From NCBI GenBank assembly GCA_003285105.1, contig CP030158.1, positions 620,001 to 684,000 on the forward strand: a DNA stretch of 64,000 nt, read 5' to 3'. This DNA comes from Roseithermus sacchariphilus (lineage in GTDB: Bacteria > Bacteroidota > Rhodothermia > Rhodothermales > MEBIC09517). Below, one piece after another: positions 28,264-38,000 of the stretch (the stretch's first letter is position 1; the number at the start of each line of letters is the position of its first letter). The position numbers and the translations under genes were made by a program. The notes beneath the pieces are model-generated. The model was not told where the DNA came from. It saw only the letters and a program-made list of their open reading frames with translations, and made no database searches.

Positions 28264-29583
28264 ATGCTTACTCCGACGTTCCCGACGTTGACGATACCCA
28301 CGCTCACGGTGACGTTCCCGACGCAGACGTTCCCGACGCTCACCTTCCCAACCCTCACGGTGACGTTCCCGACGCAGACGTTCCCGACGTTGCCTACCCC
28401 GACGTTGACGTTCCCGACGCTCACCTTCCCGACGCTGCCCACCCCGACGTTGACGTTCCCGACGTTGACGGTCCCGACGATCGTCCAGACGGTTCGACCC
28501 GGTGACCTGATCACGGCGCAGTACATGAATCAGCTCGTCGGGCTCGTGCAACAGCTGTTCCAGCGGATCGCCACCGCGGAACTCCAGCAGCAGCAACTCC
28601 TGGCCCGCCTCCAGCACCTGGAACAGCGGGTGGCGGCCCTGGAACAGGCCTCCCCCACACCCACCTTCCCCACCGCCACACCCACCTTCCCCACGGCCAC
28701 CTTCCCTACCGCTACGCTCACCTTCCCCACGGCCACCTTCCCCACCGCTACGCTCACCTTCCCCACAGCCACCTTCCCCACGGCCACGTTTCCCACCGCC
28801 ACCCTCACCTTCCCCACCGCCACCTTCCCCACCGCTACGCTCACCTTCCCCACGGCCACCTTCCCCACCGCTACGCTCACCTTCCCCACAGCCACCTTCC
28901 CCACCGCTACGCTCACCTTCCCCACGGCCACCTTCCCTACCGCCACGCTCACCTTCCCCACAGCCACCTTCCCCACAGCCACCTTCCCCACGGCCACGTT
29001 CCCGACCGGCGGGCAGCCCACGCTGTCCTTTCCGACCGGGGGGATGCCGACCGGAGGGATGCCGACGATGTCGGTGCCGATCAGCATCCCCGGCTTCGGG
29101 TCGACGTTCGGGGTGATCGGCCTGATGACGCAGCCCACGTTTGCACCGGGGATGCCGGGCCGGGTGCCGGGTGCGGCGACGGGCCGTACGCCGATGGAGG
29201 TGGCCGGCATCGGCGCGCGCGAGCGGGAGGCGCTGTCTGCCGCCGGCGTGGACGACCTGGGCGTGCTCGCCGAGGCCGATCCGGCGGGGATCGCGGCCGT
29301 GCTCAAGGTGGATACCGGTACCGCCCGCCGCTTCGTGAACGAAGCCCGTGCCCTGATCGGGTTGCCGCCGGCCGCCGGAGAGGCTGCCCCCGGCGAGGCG
29401 CCGTCGTTGCGCGCGGTCAGCGGCATCGGACGGGTGCGGGCCGGCCGGCTGGCCGAGGCGGGCATCCCCGACGCACGCGCCCTGGCCGCCGCACCGGCAG
29501 AGCGCATCGCAGCGGCGCTGGACGTGAGCGAGGACCAGGCCCGCACCTTCATCGAGCACGCCCGGACGCTGCTGGGCTCCTGA
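28264..29583 (+). CDS. Thr/Pro-rich FPT-repeat protein with two C-terminal helix-hairpin-helix domains
   Basis: 439 residues with GAGGG 8 nt before the ATG. Residues 1-75 are TFPTLT-type repeats; residues about 85-130 form a coiled coil (YMNQLVGLVQQLFQRI, then QQQLLARLQHLEQRVAALEQ); residues about 135-250 are a second array with a 12-residue superunit TFPTATFPTATL. A Gly/Pro/Met spacer leads to two related HhH units (VAGIGAREREALSAAGVDDL and VSGIGRVRAGRLAEAGI), DUF4332-like. No signal peptide. The extended Thr-rich arrays plus an oligomerising coil suggest a fibre or tether on the particle. The GT4 gene follows after 26 bp. Confidence 0.7.
   Translation: MLTPTFPTLTIPTLTVTFPTQTFPTLTFPTLTVTFPTQTFPTLPTPTLTFPTLTFPTLPTPTLTFPTLTVPTIVQTVRPGDLITAQYMNQLVGLVQQLFQRIATAELQQQQLLARLQHLEQRVAALEQASPTPTFPTATPTFPTATFPTATLTFPTATFPTATLTFPTATFPTATFPTATLTFPTATFPTATLTFPTATFPTATLTFPTATFPTATLTFPTATFPTATLTFPTATFPTATFPTATFPTGGQPTLSFPTGGMPTGGMPTMSVPISIPGFGSTFGVIGLMTQPTFAPGMPGRVPGAATGRTPMEVAGIGAREREALSAAGVDDLGVLAEADPAGIAAVLKVDTGTARRFVNEARALIGLPPAAGEAAPGEAPSLRAVSGIGRVRAGRLAEAGIPDARALAAAPAERIAAALDVSEDQARTFIEHARTLLGS
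28270..28485 (+). repeat. FPT repeat array 1 (TFPTLT/TFPTQ type)
   Basis: Low-complexity coding repeat built from acgttcccgacg-like units, encoding variants of TFPTLT, TFPTQ and PTPTLTFPT. Codon choice here is mostly acg/ccg, different from array 2, so the two arrays expanded separately. Confidence 0.75.
28666..29004 (+). repeat. FPT repeat array 2 (36-bp superunit)
   Basis: About seven imperfect copies of a 36-bp superunit encoding TFPTATFPTATL, with third-position and acc/acg/aca variation among units. The array is in frame throughout. Long near-identical units make length variation likely. Confidence 0.8.
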
Positions 29584-29609
29584 CCGTTTCCGCCGGACCG
29601 TGTGACGCC

Positions 29610-30908
29610 ATGCCTGCCGCCGACCGACCCCGGGTGCTGTTCATCCACCCGGCCTACCCGAACCAGTTCACCCGGATCGCCCGGGTCCTTCACGACCGGG
29701 GCGACCTGGAGATCGTCGGCCTGATCGACCAGTCGCTGCTGCCGCAGGCAGCCGACGATCCGGTGCCGCACCTGGGCTTCCGGACGGACGGGGTGCCGAC
29801 ACCGGCCTCCTACCCGTTCGTGCATGCCTTCGAAGCCGGCATCCGCCAGGCACGCGGCCTCGCCCATCAGCTCGTGCTCCTGCGTCGGCACCGGCCGGTC
29901 GATGTGGTCGTGGGCCATGCCGGATTCGGGGCGACGCTCTACGCACGGTCGCTGCTGGGCTGCGCCGTGGTGGCCTACGCCGAACTGCCGGGCTACCACG
30001 CCCAGGCCGCCCGGCCCGAGTTTCCGTTCGTGCTGGACCAGTTGCTCGCCGGTGGTGCCTGCGAGGCGCTGACGCATACCAGCCTCCTCCATGCCGACCT
30101 CGGCGTCGTCCCTTCGCACCACGCCCGGCAGCTCTTCCCCCCCGAGTTGCAACCGAAGATCCGGGTGCAGATGGAAGGGTTCGAGGTGTCGACCCGGCCG
30201 CCGGGGGGTCCGGCCGAACGCCGCGCCCTGGGGCTCCCGGCCGAGGGGCCGATCGTCGGCTTCTTCGGCCGCACGCTGGAAGCCGTCCGCGGCTTCGACG
30301 TCTTCGCGCAGGTCGTGCGTCGGCTGCGGGAGATACGGCCGGACCTGCACGTGCTCGTCATCGGCGAGGAGGCCACGATCTACGGCAATGAAACACCGTA
30401 CCTGAACGGGCTCTCCTTCAAGCAATGGGCGCTGCAGCAGGCCGGGCTCGACGCCGGCTCGATCCACTGGCGCGGCTTCATGCCGTACGATGCCTTCCGC
30501 CAGTACCTCGCCTGCCTCGACCTGGCGATCCTGCCGCTGTTCGAGGGGGCGGGCAACTGGAACGTGCTCGAAGCGATGGCCGCCGGGGTGCCGCTGCTCA
30601 CCTCCACACGCGCCTACGTCCCGGAGGTGCTGAACGCCCCTCGCCAGGCCATCCTGCTGGATCCGTACGACCTCGACGGGTTCGTCCGTCACGCCCGGCT
30701 GTTGCTGGACCATCCCGAACGGGCGCGGGCCCTGGGCCGGGCCGCGCAGGCCCGCCTCCGCCGCGACTTCTCCCCCGAGCGGGCGGCGGATGGCTACCGG
30801 CGCATCATCGACGAGGCGATGGAGCGGCGCCGGTCGGCCGGGGCCGCCGCCCACGGGTGGCACATGACGCACCCCGGCACGACGGCCGCCCTCGCCGTTC
30901 CTGCCTAG
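29610..30908 (+). CDS. GT4-family glycosyltransferase within the eCIS cluster
   Basis: 432 residues. The N-terminal Rossmann domain (RVLFIHPAYPNQFTRIARVL) is followed by the GT-B C-terminal domain with IVGFFGRTLEAVRGFDVF, LHVLVIGEE and the donor-binding EGAGNWNVLEAMAAGVPLL, where Glu residues contact the nucleotide-sugar. No membrane segment or signal, so it is cytoplasmic. It is placed between the FPT-repeat protein and particle genes and in the same direction, which suggests that it modifies a particle component. Donor and acceptor are unknown. Confidence 0.88.
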   Translation: MPAADRPRVLFIHPAYPNQFTRIARVLHDRGDLEIVGLIDQSLLPQAADDPVPHLGFRTDGVPTPASYPFVHAFEAGIRQARGLAHQLVLLRRHRPVDVVVGHAGFGATLYARSLLGCAVVAYAELPGYHAQAARPEFPFVLDQLLAGGACEALTHTSLLHADLGVVPSHHARQLFPPELQPKIRVQMEGFEVSTRPPGGPAERRALGLPAEGPIVGFFGRTLEAVRGFDVFAQVVRRLREIRPDLHVLVIGEEATIYGNETPYLNGLSFKQWALQQAGLDAGSIHWRGFMPYDAFRQYLACLDLAILPLFEGAGNWNVLEAMAAGVPLLTSTRAYVPEVLNAPRQAILLDPYDLDGFVRHARLLLDHPERARALGRAAQARLRRDFSPERAADGYRRIIDEAMERRRSAGAAAHGWHMTHPGTTAALAVPA

Positions 30909-30920
30909 CCGCTCCCGCCC

Positions 30921-32927
30921 ATGATCGACTCCGACGACCAGATCCAGCGGCTGCGGATACGAAGCTCCCTGCGGCCCGAAGAGGCCCCGTCTCTGCGGCT
31001 GCGGATGGCGCACCTGCTGGGCACCGCCGACCTCCGACCGCCCGACCTGCCGCCGGCGGCGGTGCTGTGCGTGCGACGGCTGGCGGACCCGCTGCCGGGC
31101 CACCTCGCGCCGGACGTCTGGCGGCCGTCCCCGGCCTGGGAGCAGGCGGCGCGCCAGGCGCTGGCCGCATGGTATCGCCGGGCGGTGCGCCCCCGGCGGG
31201 GTCTGCTGCCCGAGGAAGCCCCGGCGGTCTGCTTCCACAGCATCGCGGAGCTGCTGGCCTGCCTCGCCCTCGACCTGCATCGGGGCCGGGCCCACCGGTG
31301 CTGGTGGTGGACGCCGTGGCTGCGCGCGGGGGGGCCGGCCGGCGCTACGCTCGCAGACGCCTGGACCCGAGAGGCCCGGCATGTCCCGGCCACGCTCCAC
31401 CTCCTGGCGACGTGGCAGGCGGCAGGCCCCGTGGTGGCCGGTCTGTCCCGCCCGCGGCTCCTCGCCGTGCTCGCGGCCGTGGAGGCGGCCTTCGACCTGC
31501 CGCCGCTGCTGCCATCCCCGGACCGTCTGCCTCCTGCCGCGGCTCGCGCTCCGGTTGCCGGACTCGAGGCCACGACCGCCTCACTGCCGTGGACGCCGGC
31601 CGTGCAGGGGCTCATCCCGCCCGGCCTGCCGCCGGCGCCGACGGCGCTGCTGGGCATCGGGCTGATGCTGTACCGCCGCCCGGCGGCGGCGCGCACGCCG
31701 GCCTTCCGGGAGGCAACGCGCGTGTGGTGGCACGGGGTGGCCGGAGCACGGCCTTCGAGCCACCGGGGTACCCGGCCTGACCCGCCACGCTCGCCTTTGC
31801 CGACGCCGGCGGCGCCCGCGCCCCCCCGCTCCGGCTCCGGCTCGGCCGCCACGACCGACGCGACGCCGGCACCCCGGCACCCCGCGCTCGCCGGCGCACC
31901 GGACACACCTCCGGCTCCCCCTGCCGGCGGCCGCCCTCCCGTCGCCCCCGCATCGCCCCCCGCGCCGACGGCCCCGCCCATCCCACCGGCGGCGCCCCCA
32001 CCCACGCCGCAGCCGCAGCCCCCACCGCCCGGCTCCCCCCGGACGCCCCCCGGCATCGCCCTTCGCCACACGGCCGACAGCACCCCGGCCGAACCGGCCC
32101 CTCTCCAGCCGGTCACCGCCCTTCCTCCGGGGCCGGCGGCCATCGCCCCTTACGCCCCCGAGCACGTCGTCACCCGCTGGGGCGGGGTCTTCTACCTGAT
32201 CCAGGCCATGGCGCGGCTCGACCTGCCGGCGTGCTTCGGAGCCCCGCTCGACGCGATGAGCCGCTGGGCGCTGCTGGAGGCCCTGGCACAGGGCCTCCTC
32301 GGCGGGGCGTTCGATACGCGCCCCCCGGACCCTCTCTGGCAGGCCCTCGCCCGGCTGGACGACCGCCCCCCGGACGCCCCGCCGGGCACGGAGGCGCCCC
32401 CCTGGCCCTTCCGGCTCCCGGCCGCCTGGCAGGCACACCTGCCTGCTCCCGACGCGCTCTGCTGGGCCGCCGACCGGCAGCACCTCGCCCTCTGGACATC
32501 CGACGGCATCCTCCTCGCCGACGTCCCCCGCACCGGACCGCGCCCGGCCCTTCAGGTCGCGGCAGAAGGGACCCGCCTCGGGCTGCACGCGGCGCGGCTT
32601 CCGCGGTCGCGCCGTCCACTCCACACCCGGCCCCTCGCCCCCGTGGCCGCCGCCCCGCCGCACGCCCCGGCATCCGGCCTGATGGCCTGGGTGCAGCGGG
32701 TGACCCCCGCTTTTCGGGCGATCCTGTGTGGCTGGCTGAAGCAGCCGGCCGAGGCCCTCGTCGAGGTGCTCCTGCGCCACCCGGCACGGCTCTACCTCAG
32801 CTCCAGTCACGTGGATCTCGTGCTGCCGATGGAGGCCGTCTCCCTCCCCGTTCGCCTCGCCGGCCTGGACCGTGATCCGGGCTGGCAGCCGGCCTTCGGG
32901 CGGGTCATCCTCTTCCACTTCGATTGA
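30921..32927 (+). CDS. eCIS-conserved protein with a long proline-rich linker
   Basis: 668 residues. The N-terminal part (1-285) is helical and Arg/Trp-rich (WWWTPWLRAGG, VPATLHLLATWQAAGPVV). Residues about 290-380 are a Pro/Ala/Ser linker. The C-terminal part begins VTRWGGVFYLIQAMARLDL and ends with ARLYLSSSHVDLVLPMEAVSL and RLAGLDRDPGWQPAFGRVILFHFD. That ending is a recurrent pattern in proteins encoded beside the AAA+ ATPase of many eCIS clusters. I cannot assign a function; chaperone/assembly or tape-measure-like roles have been attached to related Bacteroidota proteins. Confidence 0.6.
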   Translation: MIDSDDQIQRLRIRSSLRPEEAPSLRLRMAHLLGTADLRPPDLPPAAVLCVRRLADPLPGHLAPDVWRPSPAWEQAARQALAAWYRRAVRPRRGLLPEEAPAVCFHSIAELLACLALDLHRGRAHRCWWWTPWLRAGGPAGATLADAWTREARHVPATLHLLATWQAAGPVVAGLSRPRLLAVLAAVEAAFDLPPLLPSPDRLPPAAARAPVAGLEATTASLPWTPAVQGLIPPGLPPAPTALLGIGLMLYRRPAAARTPAFREATRVWWHGVAGARPSSHRGTRPDPPRSPLPTPAAPAPPRSGSGSAATTDATPAPRHPALAGAPDTPPAPPAGGRPPVAPASPPAPTAPPIPPAAPPPTPQPQPPPPGSPRTPPGIALRHTADSTPAEPAPLQPVTALPPGPAAIAPYAPEHVVTRWGGVFYLIQAMARLDLPACFGAPLDAMSRWALLEALAQGLLGGAFDTRPPDPLWQALARLDDRPPDAPPGTEAPPWPFRLPAAWQAHLPAPDALCWAADRQHLALWTSDGILLADVPRTGPRPALQVAAEGTRLGLHAARLPRSRRPLHTRPLAPVAAAPPHAPASGLMAWVQRVTPAFRAILCGWLKQPAEALVEVLLRHPARLYLSSSHVDLVLPMEAVSLPVRLAGLDRDPGWQPAFGRVILFHFD

Positions 32928-32936
32928 GGCCCCGGT

Positions 32937-35063
32937 ATGCCTGCCTCCGCGCCCCCGTGCCCGCCCGACGCCCCGGCCTTCGCCGACATCCCCGTCACGC
33001 CGACCCATCACTTTCGGCTCAGCTTCTACGCGGCCGTCTACCACGTTGCCCACTACACGCGCGCGCTGTACCGCCAACGAGGGGACGACCCCGACGCCGT
33101 GTGGGTCGATCATCCCGTGCTGGCCCGCTACGACGACGACCTCCGGCCCTACCTGCCGGCCGACCTGCCCCGGGCGGCCGGGCCGGCCTGGTGGGACCAC
33201 GCCCTCGACGCCTGGGCACGCCGGGCCTCCACGCCGCTGCCGCTGCACCGCCTCGCGGCGCTCGGCCTCGGGGCCGGGACGCGACGCGCGCTCCTGATCG
33301 CCGGGCTGGTGGAGGAGGAAGCCCGGCTCGGCACGCTCTTCGCCACCCTCCAGGCCCCGCTCCCCGGGCGACGCCCCTGCCTCGAACTCATCGGGCGGAT
33401 CGCCGCCTCGGGGCATGAGGCCCCGGACCCCTGGCACACCTGCGGGCCGCTGCTCGACCTCGGGCTGCTGGCGTGCTCCCACACGGAGGCGCCCCGGTCC
33501 GAGTGGCTGCTGCGCGTCCCCCCGCCGGTGTGGACGCTGCTCCGCGGCGAGGCGCCCGAGACGGCGCTGGCGCACCGCGGCTTCCGCTCCGCCACGTCCT
33601 TCCCCGCGCTGGACGCCGTCGTCGCCGCCCCGGCCATCCGGGAACGGCTGGCCCAGATCCCGGCCCTCGTGCGCTCCGGCCAGGCCGACCTCCTCCTGCT
33701 GCGCGGCCCGGCCGGCAGCGACCAGGAAACCCTGGCGGGGGCCCTCGCCCGGGCGCTGGACCGGCACCTGCTGCTGATCGACGGCGTGCCGCCGGCCGAC
33801 GAAGCGGCGGTGCTCGGCCCGCTCTGCCTCCTCGCCGGGGCCCTGCCCGTCCTCCGCATCGACCCCGCGCCGGGGGAGACGGTGGTGCTCCCGGCTCTGC
33901 CCGGCTACGACGGCCCCCTGGGCGTCATCCTGGGCCTCGCGGGCGGCGTCCGAAGCCCCGACCGGCAGCGGCTGCTGACCCTGACGATCCCCGTGCTCCC
34001 GGCCGCCGAGCGGCGCCTCTGCTGGGGCCAGGCCCTGCCCACCGCCGCCGACGCCGCGCTCGACGCCATCACCGAGCGGTTCCTGCTGCCCGCCGGCACG
34101 ATCCGGCAGGTCGCCCCGCTGGCCGAAACCCAGGCGGCCCTAGCGCGCCGCACGGCCGTCACCTGCGCCGACGTGCGAGCCGCCTGCCGGCTCCTGAACC
34201 GGCAACGGCTCGACACCCTGGCCGAGCCCCTGCCGGCGACCGGCTCCTGGGCGCACCTCGTCGTCAGCGACGCCGCGCAACGTACGCTGTGGGCGTTGAT
34301 GCGCCGCTGCCGCCACCGGGAGCGGCTGCTGGAGCGCCTCGGCCCCGCCTTCGGCTCCGGCATGAACCGCGGCGTCCGCGCCCTCTTCGCCGGGCCGAGC
34401 GGCACCGGGAAAACCCTCGCCGCCCGCATCCTCGCCGCCGAACTCGGCATGGACCTCTACCGCGTCGACCTCGCCGCCGTCGTCAACAAATACATCGGCG
34501 AGACGGAGAAGAACCTGCACCACGTCTTCGCCGCCGCCGAGGCGCTCGACGTCATCCTGCTGCTCGACGAAGGCGATGCGCTGCTGGGCAGCCGCACCGA
34601 CGTCAGGACGGCCAACGACCGCTATGCCAACCTCGAAACGAACTACCTGCTCCAGCGCCTGGAGCACTACCAGGGCATCGTCCTGGTCACCACCAACCTG
34701 GGCGACAACATCGACCGGGCCTTCCAGCGGCGCATGGACGTGGTGGTGGACTTCCTCCCGCCGCAGGCCGAGGAGCGGTTACGCATCTGGCACCTCCACC
34801 TCCCGCCCGACCATGCCGTCGCCCCGGCGTTTCTGCAGGACCTCGCCGCCCGCTACCGGCTGACCGGCGGGCAGATCCGTAACGCCGCGCTGCATGCGAC
34901 CCTGCTCGCGCTCGACCAGGGCGACGCCGCCGTCGGCGCGCGGCACGTGGAGGCGGGGGTCCGCAGCGAGTACCACAAGGCCGGCGCCACGTGCCCGCCG
35001 GCGTCCTCCGCACCCGAGCCGAAGCGGCGCCGGGGCATGCAGGCCTTCCTCCAGACCCTCTGA
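32937..35063 (+). CDS. AAA+ ATPase (Pvc15/Afp15-like)
   Basis: 708 residues. The C-terminal AAA+ module has Walker A GPSGTGKT (residues 486-493), Walker B VILLLDEGDA (Asp near 544), a sensor-like IVLVTTNLGDNID and an arginine-finger region (FQRRMDVVVDF). An N-terminal domain precedes a degenerate ATPase-like unit (LLLLRGPAGSDQETLAGALAR, no Walker A Lys). This layout is that of eCIS ATPases, needed for particle assembly or cargo loading. It overlaps no neighbour and is followed 9 bp later by the DUF4157 gene. Confidence 0.93.
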   Translation: MPASAPPCPPDAPAFADIPVTPTHHFRLSFYAAVYHVAHYTRALYRQRGDDPDAVWVDHPVLARYDDDLRPYLPADLPRAAGPAWWDHALDAWARRASTPLPLHRLAALGLGAGTRRALLIAGLVEEEARLGTLFATLQAPLPGRRPCLELIGRIAASGHEAPDPWHTCGPLLDLGLLACSHTEAPRSEWLLRVPPPVWTLLRGEAPETALAHRGFRSATSFPALDAVVAAPAIRERLAQIPALVRSGQADLLLLRGPAGSDQETLAGALARALDRHLLLIDGVPPADEAAVLGPLCLLAGALPVLRIDPAPGETVVLPALPGYDGPLGVILGLAGGVRSPDRQRLLTLTIPVLPAAERRLCWGQALPTAADAALDAITERFLLPAGTIRQVAPLAETQAALARRTAVTCADVRAACRLLNRQRLDTLAEPLPATGSWAHLVVSDAAQRTLWALMRRCRHRERLLERLGPAFGSGMNRGVRALFAGPSGTGKTLAARILAAELGMDLYRVDLAAVVNKYIGETEKNLHHVFAAAEALDVILLLDEGDALLGSRTDVRTANDRYANLETNYLLQRLEHYQGIVLVTTNLGDNIDRAFQRRMDVVVDFLPPQAEERLRIWHLHLPPDHAVAPAFLQDLAARYRLTGGQIRNAALHATLLALDQGDAAVGARHVEAGVRSEYHKAGATCPPASSAPEPKRRRGMQAFLQTL

Positions 35064-35072
35064 GCCGGTGCC

Positions 35073-38000
35073 ATGCACGAGCGGCCCCACGCGTCCCGCA
35101 CAGCGCACCCGGCCTCGCCCGCGAAGAAGGCCGGGCGGCCGCACGCGGCCCCCGACGGCCCGGCGGCCTCGCCCGGGCTCTGGCACGGCGCCGGGCCGGC
35201 CCTCTCCCTCGGGGTACAGCGGCAGGCCGTCATCGGAGCGCCGGACGACGCGTACGAGCGGGAAGCCGAGGCCGCCGCCGGGCGCGTCGTCGCCGGGCAG
35301 CCCGTGCCGGAGGTCTCCCGCCTTCCGGCCGGAGGGCTCCCCACCCAGCGGCAGGCCGAAGCAGAAGAGGAGGAAGAGGCCATCCAGGCCTGGTCGATAC
35401 AGCGCCAGCCGACCGAGGAAGAGGAAGAAACCATCCAGGCGCAGGACACCGGCGGCAGCCCGAGCCGGGGCGGCATCACCCCGGGCATGACGCAGGCCGC
35501 CACCCGGGCCGTCCGCACCCGCGGCCCCGGCACGCCGATGCCGCCCGGCACGCGCCACACGCTGGAGGCCCGCTTCGGCACCGACCTGAGCGCGGTACGC
35601 CTCCACACCGACCCGACCGCCGCCCGGCACGCCGAGGCCCTCCACGCCCGCGCCTTCACGCACGGCCGTCACATCTGGCTCGGCCCCGGCGAGTCGCCGG
35701 ACGACCTGGCGCTGATGGCCCACGAGACGACGCACGTCCTGCAGCAGGACGGCCTCGTGCGCCGCCGCCCGCGGGAGGACGAGGAAGCCCCGGCGCAATC
35801 GCCCGCCCGCCGGCCGCCGGGCGAGGCCGCGGGAGCCCCGACGGTCGCCCTGCCTACCCCGGCGCCGGCAGGCCCCCGGGCCGCGCCGGGCACATCACCC
35901 GCCGCCGCCCCCGCCGCCGCACCGGAAGCCGCCGCACCGGAAGCCGCCGCCGAGCCGACCGCCCCCGGGCCGCGGCCGGCCACCGGAGGCGAGCCCGCCC
36001 GGACCGCCGCGGAGCCTCCGGCGGACGGCGCGCCGCCGGCGCCCATGGCCGTCGCCCCGGTGCCGGGGGGCGACGGCGCCGCCCCGCGCGCCGACGTCGA
36101 GCTGTTGATGCCCGAGCCGCCGGCTTCCCTCACCGAAGACGAGCAGGCCCGCATCGCCGAGGTCCAGCAGCGGGCCGCCGAGGTTGCCGCGCGTGCGCAG
36201 GCGCTGCCGACGGCCGAGGCCGCCACGGCCGAGGCCCGCGCCGCCGTGGACGAACCGGAGCGGGAAACCCGGGCCCGCGCCGAGGCCGCGCTCGTCGACG
36301 CCCTCGGCGAACGCCCCGAGCCGAGCCCCGAGATCGAGGCGCTGTGCGAGCGCATCTACGCCGTCATCCGCTCCAAGCGGCCGCCCGACGAAGAATCGCT
36401 CGTCGACGCCAACCCCGAGGAGATGGCCCGGGAGGCGGGCGGACAGCTCGAAGCGTCCGTCGAAGGCGATGCCCGGCGGGTGGCGAGTGCCTACGATGCG
36501 ATGGACGAGGCCCCAGAAGGCGCGCCGTCGCAACAGGCCCGGGAGATGACCCCGCTCCCCGAGACGGTCGACGCGCCCGCCCCGGGGGCCGAGCGAGCCA
36601 CCCCGGACCCCATCCCCCCCGAGAACGTCTCGCTGGAGGCCGACGTCGAGGCCTCGCAGCACCGGATGGACGAGGCCGGCATGACCACCGAGCCGGCCTC
36701 GCTCGTCCGCAGCGGCCCGATCGCCGAGGCCCGGGCCGTCCAGGGCGAGCTGGAGCAGACCGCCGCGCAGGGCCCGGCCGAGGTCCTCGCCGCGCAGGAA
36801 GCCACGCTCGCCGCCACCCGGGCGGACATGGCCGCCCTCCAGGCCGCCGCCCTCGACGCCCTCACCACCGCCCGCCGCGACACCGTCCGCAGCAACACCG
36901 GCCAGCAGCGCGGCATGGTCGGCTCCGAGGCGCAGATGCGCGAGCGCGTCAGCGCCGAAGCCGAACGCCTCTTCACGGACGCCCGGGAACAGGTCAACCG
37001 CCTCCTCGAACCGCTGCCCCGGACGGCCCTCAGCCGCTGGGAGGCCGGCGTCGCCCGCCTCTCGACCGAGTTCCGCCAGCACCTGAGCCGCGTCGAGCGC
37101 TGGATCGAGGAGCGGCATGCCGGCCTCGGCGGCGCCATCGTGGGCGTCTGGGATGCCATCACCGGCCTGCCGGACTGGGTGGTCGAGGAGTACGACGCCG
37201 CCGAGCAGGCCTTCGGCGATGGCGTCTGCGCGCTGATCCGCGAGATCTCCACCGAGGTCAACGGCGTCATCGCCACGTGCGAAGCCATCATCGAGAACGC
37301 CCGCACCCGCATCAACGAGCTGTTCGAGGGCCTGCCGGCCGAGCTGCAGGACTGGGCCGCTGCCGAGCAGGCCCGCTTCGACCAGCGGCTCGACGGCCTG
37401 CACGAGCGCGTCCGGCAAACGCGGGACGACTTCAACCGCGAACTCACACAGCGGGCGGCCGGCGCCGTGCAGGACGTCCGCCAGGAGATCCACGCCTTGC
37501 GCGAGGCCGCCGGCGGGCTGATCGGCCGCATCGCCGGCGCCATCGAGGCCTTCCTGGAAGACCCGGTCCGGTTCATCATCGACGGCCTGCTCGAACTGGT
37601 CGGCATCCCGCCCGCCTCGTTCTGGGCGCTCGTCAACCGCATCCAGCAGGTCCTCCAGGACATCGCCGACGACCCCCTCGGCTTCGCCGGAAACCTGCTC
37701 GCCGCCATCGGGCAGGGCTTCACGCAGTTCTTCGACCACATCGCCGGCCACCTGCTCGACGGGCTTCTGGACTGGCTCTTCTCCGGCCTCGGGAGCGTCG
37801 GCGTGGAGATCCCGGCCGACTTCTCGCTGAAGAGCATCATCACGTTCTTCCTGCAGCTGATGGGCATCACGTGGGAGCGCGTCCGGCGGCTGCTGGCCCG
37901 GCACATCGGTGAGGAGAACGTGGCCCTCATCGAGCGCGCCTACGAGATCGTCGCCAACCTGATCGAACTCGGACCGGAGGGGCTGTTCGAGCTGCTGAAG

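Noticed and set aside
28530-31400. Minus-strand frame with VAVGKV repeats
   Set aside because: It is the reverse complement of the FPT-repeat and GT4 genes; the repeat appearance is inherited from the coding array.
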